A stretch of 64,000 nucleotides of DNA from Bacillus sp. B15-48 (GTDB lineage Bacteria > Bacillota > Bacilli > Bacillales > Cytobacillaceae): the NCBI RefSeq assembly GCF_016879755.1, contig NZ_WOFU01000002.1:310001-374000 (forward strand). Reading direction: 5' to 3'. The notes under the pieces are model-generated. The model did not search any database. It was not told the origin of the DNA and saw nothing but the letters and a program-made list of their open reading frames with translations. Below, piece after piece: positions 1 to 7,708 of this stretch. The stretch's first letter is position 1. The number at the start of each line of letters is the position of its first letter. Both the position numbers and the translations under genes were made by a program.

Positions 1-209
1 AATTCACCAGCAGATGGTTGCGAGCTTTTCGGTAATTGTTTAGATTTTTTCATTTTGTCAATAAATTGCCTAGGGGTAATATCGACACGATCCAAAAAAT
101 CTTCCCCATCAATTGAAATAGATAATGGAACAACATGTATACCATATTTATCAATCTCTTCATTACTCAGATCAACAGTTGAATCTGTAACAATTTTTAT
201 CTTTCTCAA
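1..209 (-). CDS. DegV family protein, N-terminal part (runs off the left edge)
   Basis: Only the first 69 or so residues are in the window. The protein opens with KIKIVTDSTVDL, the TDST signature of DegV proteins, and continues with a VVPLSISIDGEDF stretch that is typical of the family. DegV (FakB-like) proteins bind a fatty acid and present it to a kinase. The start is a TTG at 209, chosen because AGGATG sits about seven bases upstream and no ATG fits. A second, complete DegV gene lies at 12396-13247, so this genome has at least two paralogues. The rest of the gene is outside the window, so subgroup and length are unknown. Confidence 0.85.
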   Translation of the reverse strand, partial: MRKIKIVTDSTVDLSNEEIDKYGIHVVPLSISIDGEDFLDRVDITPRQFIDKMKKSKQLPKSSQPSAGE

Positions 210-279
210 TTTATCACATCCTACATAGAATCATTAGTAATTATAAAGAATCTTAAAGAGACAAGCAAATTGCACTTAT

Positions 280-320
280 AAAAAAGTCAAACCCTCAGGA
301 TTCCTTTCACCTGAAGGTTT
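280..320 (-). terminator. Terminator after tatC
   Basis: An 11-base stem, AAACCTTCAGG against CCTGAGGGTTT with one G-T pair, is followed on the minus strand by a T run. It lies between tatC and the downstream DegV gene. Confidence 0.8.
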
Positions 321-332
321 GCTCCTATCATA

Positions 333-1094
333 TTAATTTTGTTGGTCACCCTCATTTTCAAGTTCCGCTTCTTCCCATTCTTTTTCCTTTTTAAGTTTTT
401 TCTTATAAACAATTTTGGATAAATTAACACTTATCTCATATAGGAACAATAGTGGAATCGTAACAAGAAAATCAGACAATATATCTGGAGGTGAAATGAC
501 AACGGCAATAATCACCAAGACAAAATACGCATATTTACGAACTTTTGCAAGTACATATGGATTAACAAGTCCAAGTGATGTTAAAAACATGATGACTACT
601 GGCATTAAAAAGAGAATGCCAAAAGGGATTGTCATATTCATAATAAACCGGAAGTACTTGTCCGCGGTAAAATTTGTTACAACCATTTCCCCGCTGAGCT
701 CAATTAAAAAATTAAGGACGACAGGAAAAATGACAAAATATCCAAATAAAAGACCGACTATAAAAAGAATAAACAGTGCAGGAATGTATGATAGGGTCAT
801 TTTGCGTTCAATTGGTTTTAGAGCTGGTTTAACAAATAACCAAATTTGGGTAGCTAAGATCGGAATCGTTCCAGCTAATGCAATAACACTCGCAATCATA
901 AAGTAAATCCAAACGATGTCACTCGGTCCGAGAACAATTAATTTAACATCTAAGTCTTGAACAAAGAATTGATAAATATCCTCGACAAATATAAATCCCA
1001 CAACAAAAAATACAAGGAACGCAAAAACACTTATCATTAACCTTTTTCTTAACTCATCTAAGTGGTCTATAACATTTAGTTCTTTATCTTCCAT
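333..1094 (-). CDS. tatC: Sec-independent (twin-arginine) translocase subunit TatC
   Basis: This is the polytopic membrane subunit of the Tat system. It binds twin-arginine signal peptides and assembles with TatA to export folded proteins. The 253-residue protein starts with the conserved cytoplasmic motif HLDELRKRL and shows about six hydrophobic segments, with a conserved FVKPALKPIERK loop after the second. Length fits the family (about 240-260). I start it at the ATG at 1094, which has GGGGAG six bases upstream; an in-frame extension to 1145 would run through a strong hairpin and lacks a ribosome site. tatA lies immediately upstream, as in B. subtilis tatAy-tatCy and tatAd-tatCd pairs. Confidence 0.95.
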   Translation of the reverse strand: MEDKELNVIDHLDELRKRLMISVFAFLVFFVVGFIFVEDIYQFFVQDLDVKLIVLGPSDIVWIYFMIASVIALAGTIPILATQIWLFVKPALKPIERKMTLSYIPALFILFIVGLLFGYFVIFPVVLNFLIELSGEMVVTNFTADKYFRFIMNMTIPFGILFLMPVVIMFLTSLGLVNPYVLAKVRKYAYFVLVIIAVVISPPDILSDFLVTIPLLFLYEISVNLSKIVYKKKLKKEKEWEEAELENEGDQQN

Positions 1095-1127
1095 AGATCT
1101 CCCCTGCCAACTCTTGAATGCTTCTTT

Positions 1128-1166
1128 AGAAAAGCTACAGCACACAATGTGTACTGTAGCTTTTCT
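1128..1166 (-). terminator. Strong hairpin between tatA and tatC
   Basis: Perfect 13-base arms (AGAAAAGCTACAG and its complement) enclose a 13-base loop. The following sequence is only moderately T-rich on the minus strand, so it may act as a partial terminator or an RNA-stability element that sets a TatA excess over TatC. Confidence 0.6.
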
Positions 1167-1211
1167 TTGAAATAATCCTTTTTAGCAAAATATTAGACGA
1201 AGTCTTATCCC

Positions 1212-1415
1212 TTATTTAAGAGTTTTTTGGATCTCTTTCTTCTCTTCTTCAAGATCATCGATAACATCGCTAGTTAGTTCACGTGTAGATTTCTTAAATT
1301 CTTTTAGAGTTTGCCCGAATGCACGTCCAATCTCAGGAAGCTTCTTTGGTCCAAAAATAATTAATGCTAATACAAGGATTAAAATTAATCCAGGAACACC
1401 GATGTTTGATAACAT
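1212..1415 (-). CDS. tatA: Twin-arginine translocase pore subunit TatA
   Basis: This 67-residue protein has the TatA layout. A short N-terminal membrane helix (about residues 7-22) is followed by the hallmark [14 protein letters not shown] hinge and amphipathic helix, and then by a charged tail rich in Lys and Glu. TatA oligomers form the protein-conducting path for folded substrates. AGGAG precedes the ATG at good spacing. It lies just upstream of tatC on the same strand with 117 bases between them, containing a stable hairpin. Length is normal for Bacillus TatA (57-70). Confidence 0.95.
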   Translation of the reverse strand: MLSNIGVPGLILILVLALIIFGPKKLPEIGRAFGQTLKEFKKSTRELTSDVIDDLEEEKKEIQKTLK

Positions 1416-1590
1416 AGATCAACATCTCCTTTTTTTTCTTTTAGTGAATCTACTATGATTATAGTGCATTTTGTCCCTTTATAGTGGATTTTGAGTTAAT
1501 GTTCATAAGAATTTCATAATATACAACAAAATTTTTTCATTGTGATGTTTATTATTTCCTTGCAGGACGATTCTATCCTTATTATTAAAA

Positions 1591-2856
1591 TTATACAAGC
1601 AAATTAAACAATTGGTTGTCTTTATTAAGTTCAAGATAAGAGAACCCTTTACGTTCTAAGCTGGCAATTAATCGTGAATATTCGTTTTTATCTTTTAACT
1701 CAATACCGACTAACGCAGGTCCGCTTTCCTTATTATGCTTTTTCGTATACTCAAATCTCGTAATATCATCTTGTGGTGCAAGTACGTCATCGAGAAATTC
1801 TCTAAGGGCACCTGCACGTTGAGGAAAATCAACAAGGAAGTAATGGAGCAATCCCTCATAAAGCAAGGAACGCTCTTTTATTTCTTGCATCCGACTGATA
1901 TCATTATTCCCACCGCTGACAATACAGACTACTGTTTTCCCTTTAATCTCATCTTTCATAAAATCAAGTGCAGCAATTGGCAAGGCTCCAGCAGGTTCTG
2001 CAACAATTGCATGCTCATTATATAGTTGTAAAATAGAAGTACACACTTTGCCTTCCGGTACCGCCACGATATTATCCAATATCTCCTGGCAAATTTCATA
2101 CGTTTTGGCACCAACACATTTTACGGCTGCCCCATCGACGAACGTATCAATTTTATCCAGAGGAAGTACCCCTTTATTTGCAATCGAAGCTTTCATAGAT
2201 GCAGCACCAGCAGGTTCAACACCAATCAATTTTGAAGCTGGCGAAACACTCTTAATGTAAGTGCCAATTCCTGCCATAAGGCCGCCACCGCCAATGCTTC
2301 CCAAAATATAATCAATCGGTTCTTCGCAGTCATTCATAATCTCAACTGCAACCGTTCCTTGTCCTGCGATTACTTTCTCATCATCAAAAGGATGAATAAA
2401 TGTACGATTTTCTTTTTCAGCACATCCAATTGCTTCGCTATAGGCATCGTCAAATGAATCACCAGCAAGAATGATTTCTACATGTTCACGCCCAAACATT
2501 TCAATTTGTTTTACCTTCTGTTTTGGGGTAGTGGCGGGAACAAAAATCTTTCCGTGAATCCCTAAGTGCCTACATGCAAATGCTACTCCTTGGGCATGAT
2601 TTCCAGCACTCGCACAAACGACACCATTATCAACCTTATCTCCTAAAACTTGTATACAATAATATGCTCCTCTTAATTTAAAGGAACGAACATGTTGTAA
2701 GTCTTCCCTTTTCAAATAAACATTACACCCATATTTCTCAGAAAGCCGTTCATTTTTCTGTAGTGGTGTATGGGCAACAATTTCTTTTAGATGCCTGTAA
2801 GCAATCAAGATATCTTCGACTTGCACCAATTTTTTTGCTACTGTGTTTTGTTCCAT
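1591..2856 (-). CDS. ilvA: L-threonine dehydratase (threonine deaminase), biosynthetic
   Basis: The enzyme deaminates threonine to 2-oxobutanoate, the first committed step of isoleucine synthesis. The fold-type II PLP core occupies about residues 20-325, with the cofactor lysine K60 in SFKLRGA and the phosphate-binding loop GSIGGGGL. The C-terminal 95 or so residues form an ACT-like regulatory domain (FPQRAGALREFLDD), expected to sense isoleucine. At 421 residues it matches B. subtilis IlvA. GAGGGTG precedes the ATG. It appears monocistronic, and no T-box leader was seen upstream. Its position beside thyA and dfrA matches B. subtilis. Confidence 0.95.
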   Translation of the reverse strand: MEQNTVAKKLVQVEDILIAYRHLKEIVAHTPLQKNERLSEKYGCNVYLKREDLQHVRSFKLRGAYYCIQVLGDKVDNGVVCASAGNHAQGVAFACRHLGIHGKIFVPATTPKQKVKQIEMFGREHVEIILAGDSFDDAYSEAIGCAEKENRTFIHPFDDEKVIAGQGTVAVEIMNDCEEPIDYILGSIGGGGLMAGIGTYIKSVSPASKLIGVEPAGAASMKASIANKGVLPLDKIDTFVDGAAVKCVGAKTYEICQEILDNIVAVPEGKVCTSILQLYNEHAIVAEPAGALPIAALDFMKDEIKGKTVVCIVSGGNNDISRMQEIKERSLLYEGLLHYFLVDFPQRAGALREFLDDVLAPQDDITRFEYTKKHNKESGPALVGIELKDKNEYSRLIASLERKGFSYLELNKDNQLFNLLV

Positions 2857-3080
2857 ACAGCACCCTCACTTTTACTGAATAATTAATTCGTTCATTATAA
2901 CATGAAATCGATTTCGATTGATAAAATTTTATAATATTTTTATCTTTTACATACATGTTTAAATTAAAAAAGTACCTTCTTTTTGCTTTATCAAAGATCA
3001 TTGTATCCAGTTTTTATTTTTGATGGATAAACACTATAACGGAAAATTTGCCAATATCTTATTTCTTAATTCATTCATTT

Positions 3081-3104
3081 AAAAAAGCAGCACATAGGCT
3101 GCTT
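3081..3104 (-). terminator. Terminator overlapping the dfrA stop
   Basis: On the minus strand AAGCAGC and GCTGCTT pair around a short loop and run into TTTTTT. The stem includes part of the dfrA stop codon, ending the thyA-dfrA operon. Confidence 0.85.
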
Positions 3105-3591
3105 ATGATTTACGCTTATAGATTAAAAATTCATAGTCATAAGGATTTTTCTCATCTTTTATCCCTATCTGTCTTGTTTCTAGTTCCCATTCATCCATGT
3201 GGAAAACCGGAAAATAAGTATCCCCATCAAATTGGTGATGAATCATTGTCAAGTAAAGCCGATTCGCATGAGGGATGATTTCCTTAAAGATTTCTGCCCC
3301 ACCAATAACAAATACTTCTTCTGCTGTTTTCGATTCATACTCTAGCAATTCATCAATCGAATGGAGAACCAAACATCCCTCACTTTTATATTGTCGATCT
3401 CGAGTAATAATAATATTTTCACGGCCAGGAAGCGGCTTGCCGATCGATTCATGAGTTTTTCGTCCCATTACAATCGGATGCCCCATTGTTACTTTTTTAA
3501 AGAATTTCAAATCCCCGGGTATATGCCAAGGGAGCTTGTTATAGCTACCAATAACCCGATTTTCATCCATCGCCCAAATCAATGATATCAT
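3103..3591 (-). CDS. dfrA: Dihydrofolate reductase
   Basis: Reduces dihydrofolate to tetrahydrofolate with NADPH, regenerating the cofactor that thymidylate synthase oxidises. The 162-residue sequence begins [14 protein letters not shown] and continues [13 protein letters not shown], the conserved substrate-binding region. [15 protein letters not shown] and the glycine pair in FVIGGAEIF contact NADPH. Length is typical. The ATG overlaps the thyA stop by four bases (ATGA), so the two enzymes are translationally coupled. Trimethoprim sensitivity cannot be judged safely from the sequence. Confidence 0.96.
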   Translation of the reverse strand: MISLIWAMDENRVIGSYNKLPWHIPGDLKFFKKVTMGHPIVMGRKTHESIGKPLPGRENIIITRDRQYKSEGCLVLHSIDELLEYESKTAEEVFVIGGAEIFKEIIPHANRLYLTMIHHQFDGDTYFPVFHMDEWELETRQIGIKDEKNPYDYEFLIYKRKS

Positions 3592-4382
3592 ACACTTACG
3601 ACTCCTTTAATATGTGGATGCGGGTCATATCCTTCTAGCGTAAAGTCCCCAAAACAGAAGCCTGAAATATCTTTTACATCCGCATTTAATTTCATTTTAG
3701 GTAACGCCCTAGGCTCCCTTGTTAATTGCAGTTTTACCTGTTCGATATGATTCGAATAAATATGGGCATCTCCCATAGTATGGATGAAATCACCAGGCTC
3801 AAGATCACAAACTTGTGCAACCATCATCGTCAACAATGCATATGAGGCAATGTTAAAAGGAACTCCTAAGAACACGTCCGCACTTCTTTGGTATAGCTGA
3901 CATGAGAGTTTTCCCTCAGCAACATAAAATTGAAATAAACAGTGACATGGTGGTAGAGCCATATTATCCATATCAGCGACGTTCCAAGCACTGACAATCA
4001 GTCTCCGAGAATCTGGATTCTTTTTAATTTGATCAATTAAATTGCTAATTTGATCAATACTTTTTCCATCTGGAGTCGGCCACGACCTCCATTGGTGACC
4101 ATATACTGGTCCTAATTCACCGTTTTCATCTGCCCATTCATTCCATATACGAACACCATTATCTTGAAGGTATTTTACATTCGTGTCTCCTTTTAAAAAC
4201 CATAAGAGCTCATGAATGATACTTCTTAAATGAAGTTTCTTCGTCGTTACTAGTGGAAACCCTGCTTGTAAATCAAATCTCATTTGGTAACCAAAAGTAC
4301 TGAGTGTCCCTGTCCCAGTTCGATCTTCTTTCTTTGTACCGTTTTCTAGCAAATGATTACATAAATCTAAATATTGTTTCAA
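3588..4382 (-). CDS. thyA: Thymidylate synthase (ThyA type)
   Basis: Converts dUMP to dTMP using methylene-tetrahydrofolate. It is 264 residues, the length of E. coli ThyA, with the nucleophilic cysteine in [11 protein letters not shown], the RRLIVSAWN phosphate-binding motif and the closing HIKGVVSV tail. I start at the TTG at 4382 because AAGGTGG lies seven bases upstream and [11 protein letters not shown] aligns with the family N terminus; an upstream in-frame TTG would add eight residues but overlaps the ribosome site. It is the first gene of a two-gene operon with dfrA. This ThyA belongs to the folate-consuming class that needs an active DfrA. Confidence 0.96.
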   Translation of the reverse strand: MKQYLDLCNHLLENGTKKEDRTGTGTLSTFGYQMRFDLQAGFPLVTTKKLHLRSIIHELLWFLKGDTNVKYLQDNGVRIWNEWADENGELGPVYGHQWRSWPTPDGKSIDQISNLIDQIKKNPDSRRLIVSAWNVADMDNMALPPCHCLFQFYVAEGKLSCQLYQRSADVFLGVPFNIASYALLTMMVAQVCDLEPGDFIHTMGDAHIYSNHIEQVKLQLTREPRALPKMKLNADVKDISGFCFGDFTLEGYDPHPHIKGVVSV

Positions 4383-4448
4383 AAAAACCCCACCTTCGTT
4401 TACCAATAGTTCTTATTTTATATGACCTCGCCTTTAATTTCCACATAT

Positions 4449-4473
4449 AAAAACGACAAACAATCGTTTGTCG
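4449..4473 (-). terminator. Terminator after the lethal-factor-like protease
   Basis: CGACAAAC and GTTTGTCG form a perfect eight-base stem with a four-base loop, followed on the minus strand by TTTTTATA. Confidence 0.85.
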
Positions 4474-4482
4474 GTTCCGCCT

Positions 4483-5184
4483 TTACTCTAGGCTCCTTAT
4501 GAATCGATAAGTTTCCGGCGCTACATTCTTTAATCGTTTGCGGTATTCTCCATCAAGATAGTACATCGCAAATGTTTCCGCAAAGTACTCTTCAGGATAA
4601 TGAAGAAAATAAGGTAAACCAGGAAAAAGGTTTTTTCTTTCCAGCTTCCAAATCTCAAGGAAATCTTGATTTTCCCGAATTTTTTTATATACATGGCGGT
4701 CGATTGAGTGAGCAAGTTCATGGAGCTCAAGATTTACAGAGCTATGTCCCTGCCCTTTTTCACTATGGCCAATTTTTACTAATACTGTTTTTGAACCTCC
4801 AATCCCAGGGACGTCATCCCAAGTTTTATCGGTTGAATAACCTCGTGGAGTAACTCCGGCTAGAGTCCTGGCTGATGGGTGTTCAGTCAGTTTTTCGTTT
4901 ATAAGAACGACATGAATCCTATTTTCAACAATCTTTCTTAACAATGTTTCAGGCAAGGTATCAATTCTAGAAATAATTTCAGCTGCTTCTTCATGATTAA
5001 ACGGTCCTTCGGGGAGTAAAAAGATGTCGCCAAGTAACTTAGGATGATTACTATCCAACGACTCAAATAATAAACTTTGTTTCGGGAACTCTTTAAGTGC
5101 AATCCCCCCCACATTCGCATGTAAGCTTCCGGGAAGAATAAGGGTAGAAACAATAATAAGCAGAAAGTAAGTTAGTTTACGCAC
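4483..5184 (-). CDS. Secreted zinc metalloprotease of the anthrax lethal factor / Pro-Pro endopeptidase type
   Basis: A 233-residue protein with a clear signal peptide (about residues 1-23, MRKLTYFLLIIVSTL then LHAN) and a catalytic domain resembling the C-terminal ATLF domain of peptidase family M34. The zinc motif HELAH is at H155-H159, and a second motif, EEYFAETFAMYY (E198-E203), supplies the third ligand, as in lethal factor and in the small secreted Pro-Pro endopeptidases of clostridia and Paenibacillus. A GTG start with GGGAGGGG upstream is used. It sits between ypjP and thyA, a pair usually adjacent in Bacillus, so it may be an insertion there. The substrate is unknown; Pro-Pro cleavage is an inference from the fold. 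Confidence 0.8.
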   Translation of the reverse strand: MRKLTYFLLIIVSTLILPGSLHANVGGIALKEFPKQSLLFESLDSNHPKLLGDIFLLPEGPFNHEEAAEIISRIDTLPETLLRKIVENRIHVVLINEKLTEHPSARTLAGVTPRGYSTDKTWDDVPGIGGSKTVLVKIGHSEKGQGHSSVNLELHELAHSIDRHVYKKIRENQDFLEIWKLERKNLFPGLPYFLHYPEEYFAETFAMYYLDGEYRKRLKNVAPETYRFIRSLE

Positions 5185-5284
5185 TATGTTTCCCCTCCCT
5201 TTTATTATTCTACTAAAATTATAACATAGGAATCAGTCGTTTAGCGCTTTTAGTAGTTTACAATATTAGGAAAGGTCATTAAAT

Positions 5285-5332
5285 AAAAAAAAGGAAAGAA
5301 ATCATAGCGAAGCTAGATATTGCTTTCCTTTT
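5285..5332 (-). terminator. Terminator after ypjP
   Basis: AAGGAAAG and CTTTCCTT arms flank a 24-base loop region. The minus-strand sequence runs into a long T tract (eight bases). Confidence 0.7.
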
Positions 5333-5338
5333 GCTATT

Positions 5339-5926
5339 TCAACTTCTCCAGTTCGGTGGAGTGTTTTTATCCCAATAAATCGTTCCTAATTCATAATGGG
5401 ATGAAAATTGGTCGTGGTAAGTATGATAATGAAAATTAAACCAATACCCTTGATGCGGTGGGCGATCTCGCCTTACATGAAAACGGATTAATTCAACATT
5501 ATCCTTGCAGGAAATATGAAAGATTTTCTCTGAATGGCCACCACTGGGAACTTCTGTAATGGCGATATATTCTAACTCTTCCTCTGAAAAATCAGCAGAA
5601 ATCATGGTAATCACTTGTTCGATATTTGGAAGGATCATTTGGCGGAATTCATCTTCAATGACAGGTCCAATTCTGTCACCAAACTTTTCAAACGACTTTT
5701 CTTCAGCTTGTTTGATCAGTCTATTAACGATATTCTCTGAAGGTTTACCAATTTCTTCTGCAAAAAAGCTTTCTGTTTCAATCGCTGACGTCTCAACAAC
5801 ATCTGATTTATCTCCACTTTTTTGTTGATCAGCTAATAATAACTCAGAAGCTTGAGCCGGCGAAACCATTCCAAACGTAAATATAGATATCAATACGACG
5901 AGCGATCTTCTCAGCCAAAATGGCAT
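5339..5926 (-). CDS. ypjP: YpjP-like secreted protein
   Basis: A 195-residue protein with an N-terminal signal peptide or anchor (LRRSLVVLISIFTFGMVSPAQA) and a conserved C-terminal part rich in aromatic residues and histidine (YWFNFHYHTYHDQF). It is recognised as the YpjP family by sequence style, length and position next to thyA-dfrA. The function of YpjP is not established; it is probably extracytoplasmic. Two Pro-Pro dipeptides occur (P156-P157 and P190-P191), of interest because the next gene downstream encodes a Pro-Pro-endopeptidase-like enzyme. GGGGGATAG precedes the ATG. Confidence 0.75.
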   Translation of the reverse strand: MPFWLRRSLVVLISIFTFGMVSPAQASELLLADQQKSGDKSDVVETSAIETESFFAEEIGKPSENIVNRLIKQAEEKSFEKFGDRIGPVIEDEFRQMILPNIEQVITMISADFSEEELEYIAITEVPSGGHSEKIFHISCKDNVELIRFHVRRDRPPHQGYWFNFHYHTYHDQFSSHYELGTIYWDKNTPPNWRS

Positions 5927-6118
5927 TCTCTATCCCCCCGTATGCTAATTCCAAAAAAATTAGGAGCAGCATTTAGTTTTTCATTTAATATGTATCTATT
6001 ATACAGTGTTTTCTACGAGGAAAAAAGGATAAATTTAGTTTAATATGGCGATACTAGGTATATTTACAGTAGGTATATATATAATTTTACAAAGAACATG
6101 AAAAAGGAGGGGAAAGAA

Positions 6119-6190
6119 GTGGAATGGATTGTTGCTTTAATTAGTTTTGCAATGCTAGGTTATTTTATTTACCTTTGTGCAATCGACTGA
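6119..6190 (+). CDS. 23-residue single-pass membrane peptide (KdpF-like)
   Basis: A short gene with an excellent ribosome site (AAGGAGGGG, six bases before a GTG) and a terminator four bases after the stop. The product, starting VEWIVALISFAMLGYF, is almost entirely one hydrophobic helix ending in CAID. The layout recalls KdpF, the tiny accessory subunit of the Kdp potassium ATPase, but no kdp gene is in the window and such similarity between single helices is weak. The complete ribosome site, stop and terminator arrangement argues that it is a real gene. Function unknown. Confidence 0.65.
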   Translation: MEWIVALISFAMLGYFIYLCAID

Positions 6191-6193
6191 AAT

Positions 6194-6224
6194 AAAACCT
6201 GAGAGAAATTCTTTCAGGTTTTTT
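6194..6224. terminator. Bidirectional terminator between the 23-residue peptide gene and ypiP
   Basis: AAAACCTGA pairs with TCAGGTTTT around AGAAATTCT. It has a T run on the plus strand and T-rich sequence on the minus strand, and it overlaps the last codons of the minus-strand methyltransferase gene. Confidence 0.8.
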
Positions 6225-6990
6225 CTATGACACCAAAATGAAACTTAGCTGATTTTCGCTTATACACTTTAAAATTAAATTGAGCAAAACGTGGACTTCG
6301 ATAATGATCTTTTAAGATAATTCGCTTTCTGGCAATCCTTAATGCCTCACTTATCATATTATCCGATATCCCCTCGATTCTAGCAAATTTTGTTAAATTT
6401 CTAATCCCATCTGATTCAAGAATACTTTCTTCAAACATCGGATCAAAATATACACAGTCAACACTATCGTCAGCCAGCGTACGCATAACCTCAAGAGAAT
6501 GACCTTGTATGACAGAAATATTCCTCATTGCTTCATCCATTTCATCCATTCCCGATTGCCAAGATTGCAAGCCTTGTTGAACAATGAAAGCTAAAAAGGG
6601 ATTTGCTTCAATTCCGATTATTTTTCCAGTAAATCCAACAGAATAGCTAGCTACAATACTGTCAGATGCTAATCCAAGTGTACAATCCAAAACACTCATC
6701 CCCAACTCTAATTGAGCTGCTTCTACGAACGGGTCACTCTCTCCTTTCTTGAGCCTTTTTACCCGAAACATCGATGAGTTAGGATGGAAGAAAAAAGGCT
6801 CAGTTTCTCCATAAGGATACAACTCCATTCGATTTTTGCTGACAACGATACAGTCCGCCTGCTCAATTTCCATAATTGCCTGTACTGACCTTTTGTTCCG
6901 GTGAACATAAGTTAAACCTAATTCAATTCCTATCTGTTTTGCTCTTATGACCATTTCTTTATTTGTTCTTCCTGCAGTTGTAATAATCAT
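6214..6990 (-). CDS. ypiP: Class I SAM-dependent methyltransferase, RsmJ-like (YpiP)
   Basis: A 258-residue protein with a Rossmann methyltransferase core in its second half. The SAM-binding motif is VLDCTLGLASDSIVAS (about residues 116-131), followed by the acidic GIEANPF and the catalytic-type VDCVYFDPMFEES. This DxTxGLxxD arrangement is that of RsmJ/DUF548 proteins. E. coli RsmJ methylates G1516 of 16S rRNA, but the Bacillus member is uncharacterised, so an rRNA target is only an inference. The first 90 residues are a family-specific N-terminal domain. GGTGAGGA precedes the ATG. Position matches B. subtilis ypiP. Confidence 0.75.
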   Translation of the reverse strand: MIITTAGRTNKEMVIRAKQIGIELGLTYVHRNKRSVQAIMEIEQADCIVVSKNRMELYPYGETEPFFFHPNSSMFRVKRLKKGESDPFVEAAQLELGMSVLDCTLGLASDSIVASYSVGFTGKIIGIEANPFLAFIVQQGLQSWQSGMDEMDEAMRNISVIQGHSLEVMRTLADDSVDCVYFDPMFEESILESDGIRNLTKFARIEGISDNMISEALRIARKRIILKDHYRSPRFAQFNFKVYKRKSAKFHFGVIEKT

Positions 6991-7092
6991 ATATCCTCAC
7001 CCTCAGAACTTTCATACAACGACCATTTAGAAACAGCTACAAATTAACATAAGAAAAAGGACGTCAGCGACATCCTTTTACCTATCAGCTTT

Positions 7093-7527
7093 TTAACAAT
7101 TAGCCTCAAATGCTGAATTTAAATTTTGCATAATTTCTTCCATTGATTTGCCTTCAATCTCATGGCGGGGAATGAAATGAACGACTTCTTTCCCTTTCAT
7201 TAAAGCCATTGATGGTGAGGACGGCTCTATCCCGGTAAAATATTCACGCATTTTAGCTGTAGCGTCCTTTTCCTGGCCAGCAAATACCGTTACAAGATGA
7301 TCCGGCTTTTTCTCGGTACGAAGAAGTGTCTGCGTCACTGCTGGACGCGCAAGACCAGCAGCACAGCCACAGACAGAGTTTATGACAACAAGTGTAGTAC
7401 CATTTGCATTTACAACAAATTCCTCAACTTCTTCAGGTGTTAACAATTCCTTAAAACCTGCTTGAACAAGCTCTTCACGCATCGGCTTTACCATTTGTCT
7501 CATATATTCTTCATAAGCCATTGACAT
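7093..7527 (-). CDS. yphP: Bacilliredoxin (BrxA/BrxB, YphP family)
   Basis: A 144-residue thioredoxin-fold protein with the CGC active site at exactly C53-G54-C55 (NSVCGCAAG), the numbering of B. subtilis YphP (BrxA). Bacilliredoxins remove bacillithiol from S-bacillithiolated proteins, so the organism probably makes bacillithiol. The N terminus MAYEEYMRQMVKPMREEL and the C-terminal EIMQNLNSAFEANC are family-typical. GGAGGG precedes the ATG. The gene stands alone between the methyltransferase and glgC. Confidence 0.93.
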   Translation of the reverse strand: MSMAYEEYMRQMVKPMREELVQAGFKELLTPEEVEEFVVNANGTTLVVINSVCGCAAGLARPAVTQTLLRTEKKPDHLVTVFAGQEKDATAKMREYFTGIEPSSPSMALMKGKEVVHFIPRHEIEGKSMEEIMQNLNSAFEANC

Positions 7528-7620
7528 AAAAAATCCCTCCTGACGTTTATTGCAGTGTTAGCATACTATCTTTTATTACTTAATGCAATGTAGGAAAATC
7601 GCAACCAATTTCCCCTTCTC

Positions 7621-7682
7621 ACGATAAAGCGAAACTTCCATAAGAGGGGGGCTTTCTCCATCCCTCACTTATCCCTTATCGT
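7621..7682. repeat. 62-base imperfect palindromic element
   Basis: The ends ACGATAAAG and CTTATCGT are inverted repeats, and the inside can also fold (ATAAGAGGGG against CCCTCACTTAT). It lies alone in the spacer between glgC and yphP. Fifteen bases of its left arm (ATAAAGCGAAACTTC) recur exactly at 51684-51698 after ponA, suggesting a dispersed REP- or MITE-like repeat rather than a terminator. Confidence 0.5.
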
Positions 7683-7708
7683 CTCCTCAAAGTCTTGAAG
7701 TGGAGATA

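Noticed and set aside
415-906. 163-codon plus-strand ORF inside tatC
   Set aside because: It is antisense to a clear tatC gene, has no family resemblance and no convincing ribosome site; it is a shadow of the real frame.
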